Part shown: piece after piece, positions 13,114 through 27,933 of the stretch
How positions within the stretch are numbered: position 1 is the stretch's first letter
Layout: every line of letters starts with the position of its first letter
From: Dirofilaria immitis
Taxonomy: Eukaryota > Nematoda > Chromadorea > Rhabditida > Onchocercidae
Reading direction: 5' to 3'
Length of the DNA: 64,000 nucleotides
Assembly: GCA_024305405.1 (NCBI GenBank)
Contig: JAKNDB010000053.1
Span: forward strand, 682,001 to 746,000
Made by a program: the position numbers and the translations under genes
The notes under the pieces: model-generated
What the model was told of the DNA's origin: nothing
Database searches by the model: none
The model's input: the letters and a program-made list of their open reading frames with translations, nothing else

Positions 13114-15974
13114 TTAACGCCTGAAAGTGATATCTGAAATCATTCTCAATCTTCCAACATCTCTATTTGTTGCATCAGAAACCGGATCATTTACCCATAA
13201 TTCTCGTCCATCTGATACCTATAATTTATGTTAGATTAATTAAACGATATATTAAATTGTATCGATATTTTATGGCTTTTTTATATTTATCAAAATAATT
13301 CTTTAATTCTTAAAATATTATGTATTGATATTTTAAGAAAAATATTTGCCATTTTATCAAAATAATTGAAATATCCCGATATATATATACATGAATAATA
13401 TATTTTTAGGAAATATTAAAAGATTCATCAGAAAAAAAACCGAATATATTTGATATTCTAAAAAAATAGTATACAATTTTATTTGTTGAATTATTCTGCT
13501 TATTCTATTAATGATTAAATTAGTTAAAATTAGCATTATTAATTTATTCCCTGTATTCATTTAAATTATTAAAATTAATTTTTGAATATCAAATTTGAAA
13601 TATTTCAAAATTATATAGTATTAATAAATATATACATATTATATGAAAAGAAAATTGTTCAAAATTTTTTAAGCTTTTAAAATAATTAATCTTTTTTTGT
13701 TAATTTTATAATAACAATATTAGCATAACCTTTCCATCAATAGTCCATTTTAATATCGATTCCATATCACCGTAATCACCTGCACATGTCACTACTACTG
13801 TCTCCTCACCAATTCTATCAAAAAGCTTCAATGAAATTATCAAAATCTTGAATAAAACAAGCTAAGCTATGACGATTTGTGATAATATCAGCAATAATAA
13901 CCATAATTGATATGAAATTAACACTGATATAGATTAATTTCGGATTATAATTAACAAATTGTGTTTTTGAGCATCACTAATTTTGATTATATAAGAGCCT
14001 AGCTATACTTTCTGGCCTATTTGATTCCGAAATGACTCAGTAATAATAGTCGGTAGTTTCTCGCTCAAACAATTTATGAAAGATAATTTTATAATTCTAC
14101 TTAATAGAAATAGCAATCGGTTATCGTTAAAAAAATTTTTTCATGAAGAATTTATTTTATATGACAATTTGAGCAACATTAACGAGGTACAGTAATCAGG
14201 TACGGTACAGTAAACATAAATTACAGTAATGCTAGGAAAAATATTCGATAAACAGAATGTGAAATAGCGATACGAGAAAGATCCTTACTTTGTATGAGCA
14301 CTACATCTAATTTGTTTATCGGATATTTTCAACTTCATTTCAAGTATCAAAGCTATCTTTGACCTGAAATTAAATTTAATCGCAGTATTACGCGTATTTA
14401 TTGAATTTTAAAAAATTTCATAATTTCATTCGAAATTAATCAAACTTTGTTAATTTCAAAAGTTATCAAATTAATCATTATTTCAAAATATCATTAGTAG
14501 GCTATACCTTTTAATATCATCTTTCTCGCGTATCTTTCTCTGATTATTATCACCTGTAAATTAATTAAATTTAACAAAAAAATTTTTTTCTATCTTTTAT
14601 TTAAAATTCAATTTTGTTAAAATTTTTTTAATTATAATTTGACAAATTAAATGGAATTAATATAAGCCAAAAGGATAAAATATAAACATTAAATTATGGA
14701 AATTCTATTGAATTATATCCAAAATTTTAATTTATTACTTAAATAAGCCAAAATATTTATTCTAAGTTCATTAGCTTAGAATAAAATAAATATAATATTT
14801 AATAATGGTAATAAATACTTTCAGATGAATTGGATATTTTTGTTGTTGAATGAATTCATCAAATTCTAAATCTTTCCGTCGTAGTTTGATCATATCATTG
14901 GACAAATTTTGTGGCAGATTTGTTAACGATGGTACTTTTAATGGATCATACAAATTTGATCCTTTTTTGTTCTGCCACTTCTATAAGCTAAAATAAAACT
15001 TTTAAAAGATTAAAATTTTTGATACAAAAGTTATCATTATCATATATATTCATATTGCTTAAAATTATAATCACTATTAAGCTAAGTAAGCAATGTAAAT
15101 AATTTTTAGACTTAAATATTTTCATTATCGTTTAATATAATTGATTGTTAGATTCTTTTTTTTTTTTTTAATTAAATGATTTATCATATTCATAGTGAAA
15201 TTATTGTAACGAAGAAAGGAAAACAAAGAAGAAATTATTTTAATTTTATTGCTTAAACATAAATTCTCTAAGAAGCTGAAATATTTTTCTCGAATTTTTC
15301 TCATCCAAAAATTAAAAAAATTAATGAGTGAACTTAAAAAGAAGCAACAAAATTATAAATTTATCAAATATCACAAGCTATTTGATAACGAATGCGTGAT
15401 AATAAATTTAATGACAATTATGATATTATAATTATAGTAATCATATGTAAGTCATTTAATTAATTTGGCTATTTAATTTGATAATTTTTGTAAATTAACA
15501 AAATTGAAACTCATCCGAATTCAATTATTTCATTTAATTTTTATAAATATCAAAGAGATAAGTTAAGTTATAATAATAGTTAATTATTTACCCTTATAAT
15601 TTATATTATAAATAAAATGACCCATTTATATATTAAAAATATTAATTTCTACAAATACAAAAATCGTATAAAAAAGTAATCTAAAATTGAAAAAAATAAA
15701 AATGAACCCCGATTATTTTTAATTGAATAAAGGTCAAACAGATTGTTAAATTCAAGCGAATGATGCGAAATCGATGATGATGCTAATCCAACATTTAAAT
15801 TTTCACTTTTATCATTATCATCATCATCATCATCGTCATCATCATCGTCATCATTATCATCATCATCTTTATCATCATCTTCGTCATCATCATGCCAACA
15901 TCGTTTCGAGATATTTTTACGTTTATTTATTGCTATACATGGTTGAAGAAATATTGAATGTTTTCGTCTGGGAG
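13114..15974 (-). CDS. Unrecognised protein with long poly-Asp tract
   Basis: No family recognised. Exons seen: 15740-15974, 14819-14997, 14508-14553, 14289-14363, 13730-13814, 13114-13218. The rightmost exon enters in phase 1, so a 5' exon with the ATG is missing and may lie between 15975 and 16423. It encodes a basic segment (RRKHSIFLQPCIAINKRK), then about 25 residues almost all Asp. Later parts read LYDPLKVPSLTNLPQNLS, IALILEMKLKISDKQIRC, ETVVVTCAGDYGDMES, LKWTIDGKVSDGRELW, and end in MISDITFRR. The last 110 residues look like an ordered beta-rich domain. Two extra A, near 14975 and at the 14819 exon end, restore phase; phase between the first two exons is unresolved. Function unknown. 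Confidence 0.72.
15808..15892. repeat. Imperfect CAT/CGT trinucleotide repeat inside a coding exon
   Basis: Runs of CAT with interspersed CGT, CTT and TAT triplets. Read on the minus strand in the exon's frame they give GAT/GAC codons, an Asp tract broken by Glu, Lys and Asn. Synonymous GAC among GAT suggests selection to keep Asp rather than raw slippage. Read on the plus strand the same bases give a His-rich frame, which I take as a shadow. Confidence 0.85.
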
Positions 15975-16423
15975 CTAAAAAATATATTTTATATTTATAC
16001 TTGATTTCTTTTGCTAAAACTTTTTCTTCTGTAAATTTAAATTATATGAATGGATGATAATTAAAACAAATTTAATTATTCATATAAAATAGTATAAGAA
16101 AAAAAAAAGGAAAATGATATAGGAATATATTGTTTCCTATAATTTATTTTAAAATTCAAATATTAATTATAAGTTAATATTGAAATTATTTTAAAAATAT
16201 ATTTATAATATGAATGAAACAATATGAATATTATTACTAAAAATAGTTAGCATTGTAAAGATGAAAATATATTTTAAAAAAAAAATTAAAAATAACTATA
16301 ATAGATTTTATGTAAATTTGAAAAATTAAAAGTTAGCTTATTGAAAAATTTTTCTAAAAATCTAAAAGCCTTTTTCTCTTTTTTGAAAAACTACAAAGTT
16401 TTATAAAATTTGAAATCGCCCAG
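15975..16423. other. Short intergenic gap between the RabGAP and the Asp-rich gene
   Basis: About 450 bases separate the RabGAP stop codon from the first visible exon of the next minus-strand gene. It should hold the 3' UTR of the former and a small first exon of the latter, which I could not place. A gap this short between same-strand genes would also suit a nematode operon, but no direct evidence exists. Confidence 0.4.
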
Positions 16424-19400
16424 TTACAATATAAAATTGCCTTTTGATAGAGGTTCATTGTAGGTTGTATTTGGTGAAGAATTTGATGATGAATTGATTG
16501 TTATTATTGGCCTAAAAAAAAAAATTTTATACTATGCAAATAAAAATAAAATTATTTTCTAATAATTAATTTTAATTTTAATTATTTCAAACTTATGCGG
16601 CACTTTTTTTGTATAAATTTAGCAATTTAATAGTAATAAGTGTTAGAAAATATATTTTTAATAAATGAATTAATTTTAATTGAAAATAAATTAAAGAATA
16701 TACTTTTGATTGATTTTATTCGATTTTAATCCTTTCCTTTTCGATCCCATCGGTTTTTCCATCAATGATTCTTCAGATATTTTTCGAAAAACTATAATTT
16801 TTTAGCATTTACAAAATTATATTAATCTTATGAATTTTATTTTTATATTTGAATACTTCAATTTTTTATTTTAATTTCATTTTTTATCATTTATTATTTA
16901 AAAAAAAATTTGCATTCTTTGATAAAAATAATATATTGTAAAAAATATTCTATAAATGATTTATCATTATCATTTGATAATAATATTATTACTACTACTG
17001 AATGATAAACTTACCGCTATATCGCCGAGAGTTTCGATCAATTTTAAGTGAAGTTTTACGTGGAATATTCGACGTAAAACGATATTCATTTTCACTTGCT
17101 GATTCATCATGCTTTATTTCATTTTTACTTGGAAGAAATATTGCCTTCTCGGTTTGTGATATATGACAAATATTTCTATATTTGCAAAATTTGACTTTTA
17201 CAAATTTCTAATTATTTAAAACCTAATAAATTTAAAGATTATTTTTTTGCATTAAATGTAAGTTGAAAATAATTATTGGAAATTTTGTTAATTAAATATT
17301 AACTAAGACTAATTTGTTTTCTTTTTTTTATACATTGTGAAATTGATAATTGAATGATGAATTAAATGAATAGATAAGTTTAATATTATTTTTAAATTGT
17401 TAAAATGATAAAAAGAGCAAATGTTATATCAACAAACTTAGATAAGCTATTGGAATGTGTTATATTCGTTGTTTGTTGATATTGTTGTAGAATGATATGA
17501 TATATTAACAAATATCCATCTACCGTACTAATCCATAATTGCTCTCGAACACACATCACTGATGTTATCTCAGTTGGTCGTTGAGGTGCACTGTAAAAAA
17601 ATTGGAAAAATTTATTTCTCCCTTACTTATTTACTTTATCTTAATAAACTTTAATTAAAATAATAATTTATCTAAAAAAAAAAACTTAAAATTGCAATTT
17701 GCACAATTAATATAAGATAAGAATGAATTCTTGTGGCATTGTTAAATTAAAAATTTTGTGATAAAATTATCATTTATTTGAATAATTTCTATGAATTAAA
17801 AATTTTTTCCTTTGATATTAAATCTTCTTGAACTATAATCTTTCATTCTTTTATTCAAAAAAAATGTAATTAAAAATTTTTCCAATTCATAGAATAATAT
17901 TTTTAAAATAAAGTTGAAATGGTGATGGAGATATATCTAAATTATTATCACTGATAAAAATAATGCCATATGTTTATTGATATGATAAAATTTAGGCATT
18001 AAAAACAAACTTATTATACTGCTCTTTTCCCAAGTCTAATATCAAAATGCATTCATTGTTATTCCAAAGTTGTAATACTTGAGAATGAGCTGTCGTAATC
18101 CAAACACCATAAGATGATGGGCACATTGAACGAATTTTTTCAAACATTGATGAGCTATGAGCCGATGTTGATGATGCAACGTAAATTTTTGAAGTGTTGT
18201 TAGCGATCTTAATATTTTATCAGATATACAAATAAATCAGTATGTACGTGTAATAAAGCATATGTGAATTAAAGCGTACGTGGAACAAGAAACTTTGCGT
18301 CAGTGGAACAAGAAACTTTGCGTAATTATTATAGTATCATTTTAATGTGACAACATTAAGAGGAACGAATTTTATTGGCTTATTTGTTGAGCAAAGGGAT
18401 TATGAATAAATATTGAGCATTTAGTGCAGTATTTGATTAAATGATGTTCGTTATTGTGTATAAAAATAGAATGATGATTTAACTAGGCTGATTATTGAAA
18501 CTTACTTCATGCAAATAATTGTTACTTTGCATGCAGTTGCAAGCCATAACGTATCATCAACAACACTCATTTCCATTATCGGTGCTGTACTGATCGGTAA
18601 ATTAAGCATTTCGATAACATTTGGTACAATTTCATTTACATTCTAAAATTTATGAAAGAACAAAGAAGGATAAATTATTAAATTATTATGCAAATTTTAA
18701 CGAAAAGAATACTGTACAAAATAATAGACAAATATTTTAATAAAAAATAAAACTTAATAGTATTATAATTATGTAAAGAAATACTTATAAATTTATTGTT
18801 ACCAAAAGTTATAACAATTTTTTAGCCAATTATTAGTTAATAAACGAAAAAAAAATTAATAGTAGCTTGATCATAGTGATCAAGAAAGTGTCAGATTATA
18901 TCACTTATTCGATTTGTGTCACAATGAGTGTCTTTTGTTTTCCATATTGTATCACAATGATTTCTATCGTTTTTTCAAAATATTACTACGTACTATATAA
19001 AAAGAAAAAAAGGAAGTGATAGGAAAGAAAATTTTTATTTTTAAACTTTTTTTTTGACGCTTTCATTTTTACATATTTTTTACACAGGAAGCAATGCACA
19101 TTCTTACAGTACTTAACGTAGACCTTTCAATTCTACCGTAATGGTCGTATTTGTTACTCATAAAATATGCAAAAACATAATATACACTAAAAATACATCA
19201 CTGGATATTTATCAATTTCAGTCTTCGACAGTTCATCAATGTTAAGCTTTTTCCAGTAGGAATTGTTGTTTTGCAAAAAAAAAATACCAATAGTTAAATA
19301 CCGTAATATACCTCAAAAACAGTAAGTACACCGTTGGCAAGTGCTGCATATAAAAGTTTATCATTGTATAATAATTTAAGTGCGATATCGGGTATTTTCA

Positions 19401-22400
19401 ATTCCCATAATATTTCACTGTAAATTAATTATTATAATTATGCGGCACTATCATTGCTATACTAACTACAGTATTCTATAGTTTGATGAGCTAAAATTAT
19501 TTACGTAGTATAAAATAAATCATAAATATACGGTAATTTGATAAAATTCAAATTGATGAAATGATATTATTTATTATTTAAATTATAAAAGGATAACCTT
19601 TTCATATCTTTAATTTGTAATGCAACAATATAGCCAGATAATAATGAAATATATGCAATTTCACCTTTTCTTAATACCATTGAAAAATTTTACAATCAAA
19701 CTAAAAATTTATTTTTAAATATTTAATTTGATAAAAATTTTAATTAAAAATTTAATTTAAAATTCCTTTGTTCTAACAATCGAATCTATTCAATTTTTAA
19801 ATAATTATTGAATAAATTTTTTAATTTTTAAAATTCATTTAAACTTTAGAGAGAAAATTTTTGAAATATTTCAAAACATATAATTATATAAAGTATTAAT
19901 AATTTATAAAAGGTGTATAACTTACTTCAGTATCAAGTTTGCCCATAGTTGAAATTTTATTAGTAATACTAAAACGAACAATAATACCTTTAGTTTGATG
20001 ACCAGCACAAATATAACCTATACCTTCCTGATCAATACTAAATGTTATAACTTCAATTGCTGGAAATCGTGATCTTTCCTGTTAATAAAATATATAATAT
20101 ACTAGTCATATTTAATTATCATATTTATTTATTGAATTAGATAAATAAGTAGAATAAAGTAATTAAAACATATTTAATATCAATAATTGATTTAATTTGT
20201 TTCATTAAATTGCTTAATCATCTAATTTTGTTTTATTTAATTTATTACATTCTAAGTACTTTATTTAATTAATTAATTAATTAATTTACCTGTTCAATGA
20301 TTACGAAATTTAGATGAATAATAAAATTTCAACATCATTTTTATTATTTTGATATTTTCTCATCACTTTTATCATATATAAAAGAAAAGATTGAAATTAT
20401 ACTTAAATTATTTCAAAATTAACCATTTTAAAATTTTAATTTTTATTTTCGTAATGATTAAAAATTTGCGACATTTTTAATAAATTTGTCGCAAATATAT
20501 AATTTTAACGTAAACGTTTGAAAATAAAAAGTTTTGCTTTTTTTTTTATGATTTTGATTTTCATCGCTGTTTACTTTTTAAGAAATCTATAAAAATAAAT
20601 AAAAGGTACCATTGTTAAAGATGTAAATGCTTTACGTAATTGTTCTTTACGACTCAATCGTTCTCGTAATAAATTTAAATACCATTTTTGTTTTTGTTCA
20701 ATTTCGGAACGTGATGGAAATGAATGCATATCATCGAAGGCTAACTAAAAATCTTGTAACTTTTTTTTCTCTTTTTTTCATCATTTTTCATTTTTAAGAT
20801 TTATAAAATTTAATTTTTCTCGTTTATATTATCGATTGAATTGATAAGATAATTTTGAGTTTTTTTGTCTCATTTTTTTCGTTTTAATCAATTTTATTAT
20901 TATTGAAATTTTTTTAATGATAATTCTTGCAATGATAAAATTTTTGTGATAAAAAACACTAAATAAATAAATTGAAAATTTTTATCATAGTTTTGAATTA
21001 ATAATGCAAATTATTTAAAAATATCAATGATAAGTTTTCATTTGATACATTTTACGTATTTTATATTATACAAAAATTAAGTTAATCATTCTATGCTAAA
21101 TGTTTAATTAAGTTTAATTTATTTATTTCTAAAAATAATAATAGTAGTAATATTGCTTAAGCTTTTTTTTTATTTTTAATGAATATTACTAACATTAAAT
21201 AATCCTTCATAATCATACGTTAAACGTACGGATGCTTTCAAAATTTTGATAACTGATATGGTATCATTTCGTTGAAGTACTTCTTTTTCATGAATTGATA
21301 AAATAGCAAGCGCAAATCGAAAGAGTACTTTTGTACCATCCAAAAGAAAACAATCCCAAATACGTATCATTGTCTATAATAAAAAAAAACGAAAAATTTT
21401 ATTTAAATTTAAATTTCCAACTTTTTTTTTAGAAAAATAAAATAATAAATAATAATGGAAATAGTTGAATACAATAGAATGATGCATATTAATAGGCCTG
21501 AGCCAGATTGAATACAATAGAATGATGCATATTAATAAGCCTGGGCCAGATTGAATAAAATAGAATGATGCATATTAATAGGCCTGAGCCAGATTGAATA
21601 AAATAGAATGATGCATATTAATAGGCCTGAGCCAGATTGAATAAAATAGAATGATGCATATTAATAGGCCTGAGCCAGATTGAATACAATAGAATGATGC
21701 ATATTAATAAGCCTGGGCCAGATTGTGCGCAAATGCGCTGTGCTGCTAATTTCCAAATATACATAATTAGCAACATAGTGCATTTACGGACTTATGGCTT
21801 TTTATGAATTGGGCATAGACTTTTTTTTGTAATTTTGTCAAAGAAAAAAGAAGCCAATTATGAAATATTATTATCTTTTTCTTTTATTATATTTGTTTAT
21901 TCTTAAATTAGGTCACGTAAGGAAGGAAGGATGGTAAAATTAGGTCACGTAAATTAGATGAATGGAGAACTTTGATCATTTATATGATTTACTACAACAG
22001 AAAATTGTATCATAAAAGTTTGAAATATGACTGGCAATAAACTTTATGAATAATAGTTGATAGAAAAATGTACAGGATAAAAGGGATGTATGATGTACGA
22101 AATATGGTTGATTAATTTTGATATGCAAATCAATTTCTTAGCAATCGATAATCTCTTCAATTTATGTAATATTTTCATATTTGTTGATTGTAACAAAATT
22201 TCAGGGATGAATTAGTGGAATGATACTTGATCATGAGGATTATAAATTAACATATGAATTAAATTTATATGATTTATTTTATACGGGAAATAATCATGCT
22301 ATCGTTAAATTTATCATTTCAATATTTATTGAAAATATGCTGGAAACATTAAAAACTTTTTTTTTGACAATCACATCAATACACATACATACATATATAT

Positions 22401-24349
22401 TCTAATTTATCATTTGATAATTTAAATAAAAAAATGTTAGCAAAATATGAAAGAATTGTTTAATAAATAAAAAAGTAAATGTTATTTTTATTTGGAAAAA
22501 ATAAATAAATATAATTCTTATCAAAGATATATGTAACAAAGTTTTTATTTGAAAGAAAATTTAACAAAATAGTAAACAATAATAAAATACCTGAAAAGGT
22601 ACGGCATCATAGAATAATGCTAAAAACCAATTTAAGGTTACTGTAGCTAAATCAATACCACAATGATTCAAATGAGCAGATAATCGTGGTAATCTTCTTG
22701 CAATCAATTCTTTTAGTACTTCCTAATAAAAATTTAATGTTTGATGAATTGTTTTTTTACTATCAAAATTATCAATTTTTTATTCTAAAATTTATCATCC
22801 TGATATTGTGGATTTAGCAATATTATATGCTACAATTGGATGTGATAATTGTTTCGATGAAATGATATTTTAAATTGGAAATAATATCCTTTTTATGATT
22901 TAAGTTATCATTTTCATTTCAGATTTAAAATCAATTTAAATTATTTTCAATATATCTGACCTGATCAGCTTGTGCACCGGTTAATGCATAATCGTAATAT
23001 GATCGATCGAAATATTTTTCTGTAACAGTAACCAAAAACCAGAATGTATCTTCGATACCAAGAAAAAGCATTGCTATTCCGGCAATAAAATTCATTCCCT
23101 GACAATAACCGATTACCGGATTATGCAAACAAAAAGCACGAAGTACTTGCTCTAATTGTTGAATCTAAAATTTCGTTAATTAGTTAATTGCTGCCAATAA
23201 ATTTACATGCCTTATAAAATTTGCATCCAACAAATTTTCATTAGCATAAAAGTTTTTTTCTGACAACTTTTATCATTGCATGATTAAATGATAAATGAAT
23301 TAAATGATAAAGCAATTTCAAACAAACAATCCGATCTTATTAAATGCTTAAATTCTACAATTTTTTTCATCATAAAAATAAGCAATAAAAGATCTTATAA
23401 ATTAATCATTCCTCTTAACTTTACTTGTTTATCAAACTGATAACAATTAACAATTATTAGAAAAAGATATTATTAAAAAGATTTCGATGGAAATAATTTA
23501 AATCAAACCCCTTTACATGTTGGTGACATGAAATGTATATTACCAGGTAATGTGCGTAATAAATCAAGTGTTATTTGTTTTTGATGATTATCTCTATACT
23601 GAAAATCAACAACAACAATCAAGAAAAAAGAAAAGAATAATTTTTTAATTAAAAATAAATTTGCATAAAATCAATTAAATTAAATTTTAAGTATTAAATG
23701 ATTAATAGTAAAAAATATTAAAAGATATATTTAAAAATCAATATAAAATTTAATCTAATAATTTGAAGAGAAAAAAGAGAAGGAATAAAAGAAATTAACC
23801 TGTGTTTCATCAAGTGATCCACGTATATTGCATAAATCACGAAAGTAATATTTGCCAAATTTTTTTGATATCAGCAATTTGTTGATGAATAAGTAATTTC
23901 CAAATTGTTGGTCTTAAATCACCAGGTACACCTGTTCGAATAAGCATACGTACTTCATTCTAAGATTAAAAATTTTTTTAATATATTATTTAATTTATAA
24001 TAATATATAATTATTTTAATAATAACATTTACAAATAATCTTCCTATTAAATAATAATTTATCATTGATATTATTAACAAGTAATCATTTCATCACTGAA
24101 ATTATTATAAAATAATTTCTAATATTATAATCAATAATTATTTTATCAACTTTTTAGTATTGCCGCAGAATAATCATTTGAAAAAACTTATTGATATTAT
24201 TATCGGCGTAATAATTTTTGATATTATAATCAAATAATTATTATACAAACATCTTGATATTATCATAAAATCTTTTTTCCATGAACTTCTCCGTATTATC
24301 ATAAGATTATTATTTTATTACTTCTCCTACATTATCGTAAAATAATCCT

Positions 24350-24399
<50 letters not shown>

Positions 24400-27300
24400 A
24401 GTAACAAATAATTATTTTACCAATTCTTTGATATTATTAGAGAATTATCATTATCCTACTGCATCTTAACATCATCATGAAATCATTCTTAATATTACAA
24501 ATCAAATAATTATTTTACCAACTCTTTGATATTATCATTGGATAATCATTTTACCTTACTGCAAAGTTGATAATTGCAATTATGCAAATATCGTTTCCAT
24601 GCAATACGATGTTGCATTTGAGCAGATGTACATTCCAAATATAATCCATATAATTGTGTACAAATATAATGTAATGCTAATTCTTCATCATCAAATGATC
24701 GTTGAAATCCATAAATATCCAAATAATTTCCAAATAATGTTAAACTTAAATAACAAAAAAAAAAAAGAAACGAAGAAATGGAAGAGAATTATAATAAATT
24801 TAAATTAAATTTATCATTCATTCTTCATTTTCGAGAATTGATTAAAATTTTTTTTTTAGAAATATTATATTTTATTGAATAGAATTATTAGATACCAATA
24901 ATAAATATACTATTCCAAATTTAAAAATTTAAATTTATTAAATTTAAAGAACAATTTCAAAAAATATTATTATAAATGCAAAAATAAAAATAAGAAAAAG
25001 TACCTTTCAAAAGTTGGTAATGTTGGATCAATTGCTCGTGCTTCATTCAATAAATTTATCACACGTCTTTTATGCTAATTAAAGAAAAAAACACACATAT
25101 ATTTATGGAAAAAAATGATAAGAAAATGCATCATATTTACTTATTCTCGAACACATAGTTTTCTCGAGAACGCTAAAGCTATACACTTTTCTATCAATTA
25201 TTTATTACTCTCGAAAACGCTACAACTAAATACTTCTATCAAATAATTCAATATTATACTAATAAAAAATTGATTGAAACTTACAACATGACTATCAAGT
25301 AATTTAACCTGAAGTACATCAATAGCTTGTTGTTCGTCAAGTGGAATTTTAATACAACTTTGTAACAAAAATACATATTCTCGTTTAAAATTATTCAAAT
25401 CCTCGATTAGTTTTTCGTTCAATCTAAAGTAACAAAAAAAAAATTAAATTAAATTTAAGTCCCAAAATTGATAATTCTTTGCACATTACATTCGTAATAA
25501 TTTCAACGGAAATAATTGTATCAAAGATGTAAATATTTCAAAAATATTGAAATAATAATAAATAAAGCATTCACAATTAAAACTATTTTTAAACAAAATG
25601 TAATAATTAAAAATAAAATTTGATTAAATTCAAATTTGAAATTTAAAAAATTATAAAATAATAAAATTAACAGACAGTAGTAAAAATGGTAGTTAAAATT
25701 AGTATAATTCCAATTCCTATTATTTTATTATTTAAGTTTAATCATTAGAAAATAACATAAACAAAATAATATAGAAAATATGAATATATCCAAATAATTC
25801 ATTATTTTTTTATTATTAAGATAAAATATCATTATTTGTATGATTAATCAATAATTTTTTAAATTATTTTTTATGTTAATTTTGATTAAACTTGAATAAT
25901 ACATTATTTTTATTATTAGAATAAAATATTATTATTTATATAATTAATCAATAATTTTTTAAATTATTTTTTTCTAATGTTATTTTTGATTAAATGTTTT
26001 AATAATCGTATCACTTCGCTATTTAAAAATTTATTTCGATGAGTTAATTTCAAAAATAATTCAAAATGAAATAATCATTTTGAATTATCATTTTATCAAT
26101 TATTTATAAAATAAAATTATAATTAATTAATTTATTAATTTACATACTGTTTTAATTGAAATGTTTGCTTCTGTTGTGCAACATATCGTTTTAACAATCG
26201 TATCACTTCGCTATTTAAAAATTTATTTCGATTTGTTAGTGCAAGCGTTTGTTCCGTTGTTATATTTTTTGTTGTAATATTTCGGAAAAAATTAATTTTA
26301 TAATTTACCATAAAAAAATTCTTTTAATTAAAAAATCAATTAATTGTAAATAAAAAATTAAACTTTTTATTTATCAAATATAGGAGAGAGAGAGGAGAGA
26401 GATAGAGAGAGAGGAAGAGAGGAAAGAAAAGATTGATTATTTCCGATGTAGCAAAATGATCGATATGAATACTGTATGAATAAATTTTTTTTTTTTTGCC
26501 AATTTATGGAAATTAAATTGAATCTTTTACATTTTAGAATCAAAAAAAAAGAAACGACAAAATTTGATAAATAAAATATTTTTTTCTTTTAAGATTTATT
26601 CATGCAATTTTCAATGTATTTTATAGATGAAATTATAATAAAAAATAAATTTAAAAAAAAAAGAATATAAATTATAAACTAACGTAGCATCTTTCAATTG
26701 CGCAAGTTCAATTGATAACATCTTCTTTCCTTCATTAAGTTCTTGAATTTTTGCTTTTGTCTATTTGTAATAGCTCTTAACCAATTTAATTCACTTTGCT
26801 GATAACTAAAATTTGCTTATTTGATTATTGAAACATAAATAATTGATAAACAATAAATAAATATATATGTATTATATGTATGTTTATTTTATTCAAATAA
26901 TTAAAAATTATTTTATTAATGTTGAAATATAGATAATTAATAAATTAAAATTAAGTTAATTATTAATAAACATATGTATATATATTAAAAGAAAAATATA
27001 TAAGTTGATAACTGATATTGAATTTACCTATCAATTATAGGTAAATAAATAATAATAATAAAAAGTGAATATATGTATATATGAGAAATAAATAATAAAT
27101 TAAATCAATAATCGATAAATATATGCGCATATAAGAAATGCAAAATTATATCGCCGATAAATGAGATTTGTTGATTGACGTCGAGAAAAATAAATAAAAT
27201 TAAGAAAATAATCAATAAACATATGTATAAGTAAGAAATGCATAGTTCATTATTGCTGATTGTTGAAATACCTTCATTGATATTGAATGTAGAAGTTATA

Positions 27301-27902
27301 AATTTAATTTAATTAAATAAATGGTAAACAAACAATTATGAATATGTGAAATAGAAAATTACTATTGATGATAATAGTTTTAATTATTAATAAATTTAAT
27401 TTGTTAATTATCAAAATAAACAAATAAATATATATAAATTCAATTACCTATTATTATACGATAATGTATTACTGTCATCACCATATGTCGTAATTTCAGT
27501 AGCTTCTAGACTTCTTTGTTCGCTTATATTATTACTGTAATAAGAAAAATGCTTCAATTCAATATAAACTTTAACGATTCTTTAAAATTTTCTGAAATTA
27601 ACTTTCAAATTTTATTACCTCTTGTTATCAATTTTATTAAAACTTTTCTTATTGAAAATTTTCATCAATTTATTTCGTTTAAAAAAGCAACAAAAAGTTC
27701 ATAATAATACCTGCTAATTGAAGAAATATTTCTCGATTCATGATTAGATTTCTCAAATGGTTGTCCATTAATCCATTCAAGAATCCATTTATCATCTCTC
27801 GATGGAATTACCATTTTATCATCACATCCGAACAATTCTTTCGGCAATTTATCCTTCAAAATTTTATTGAAAACTTTTTCTTCAAAATTCATTAAATTTC
27901 CC

Positions 27903-27933
<31 letters not shown>

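Noticed and set aside
15774..16004. Plus-strand His-rich open frame
   Set aside because: It is the antisense reading of a CAT repeat that encodes Asp on the minus strand, where splice sites and flanking sequence make a good exon.
21465..21724. CRISPR-like array
   Set aside because: The units abut with no unique spacers, and the sequence is eukaryotic and intronic; it is a minisatellite.
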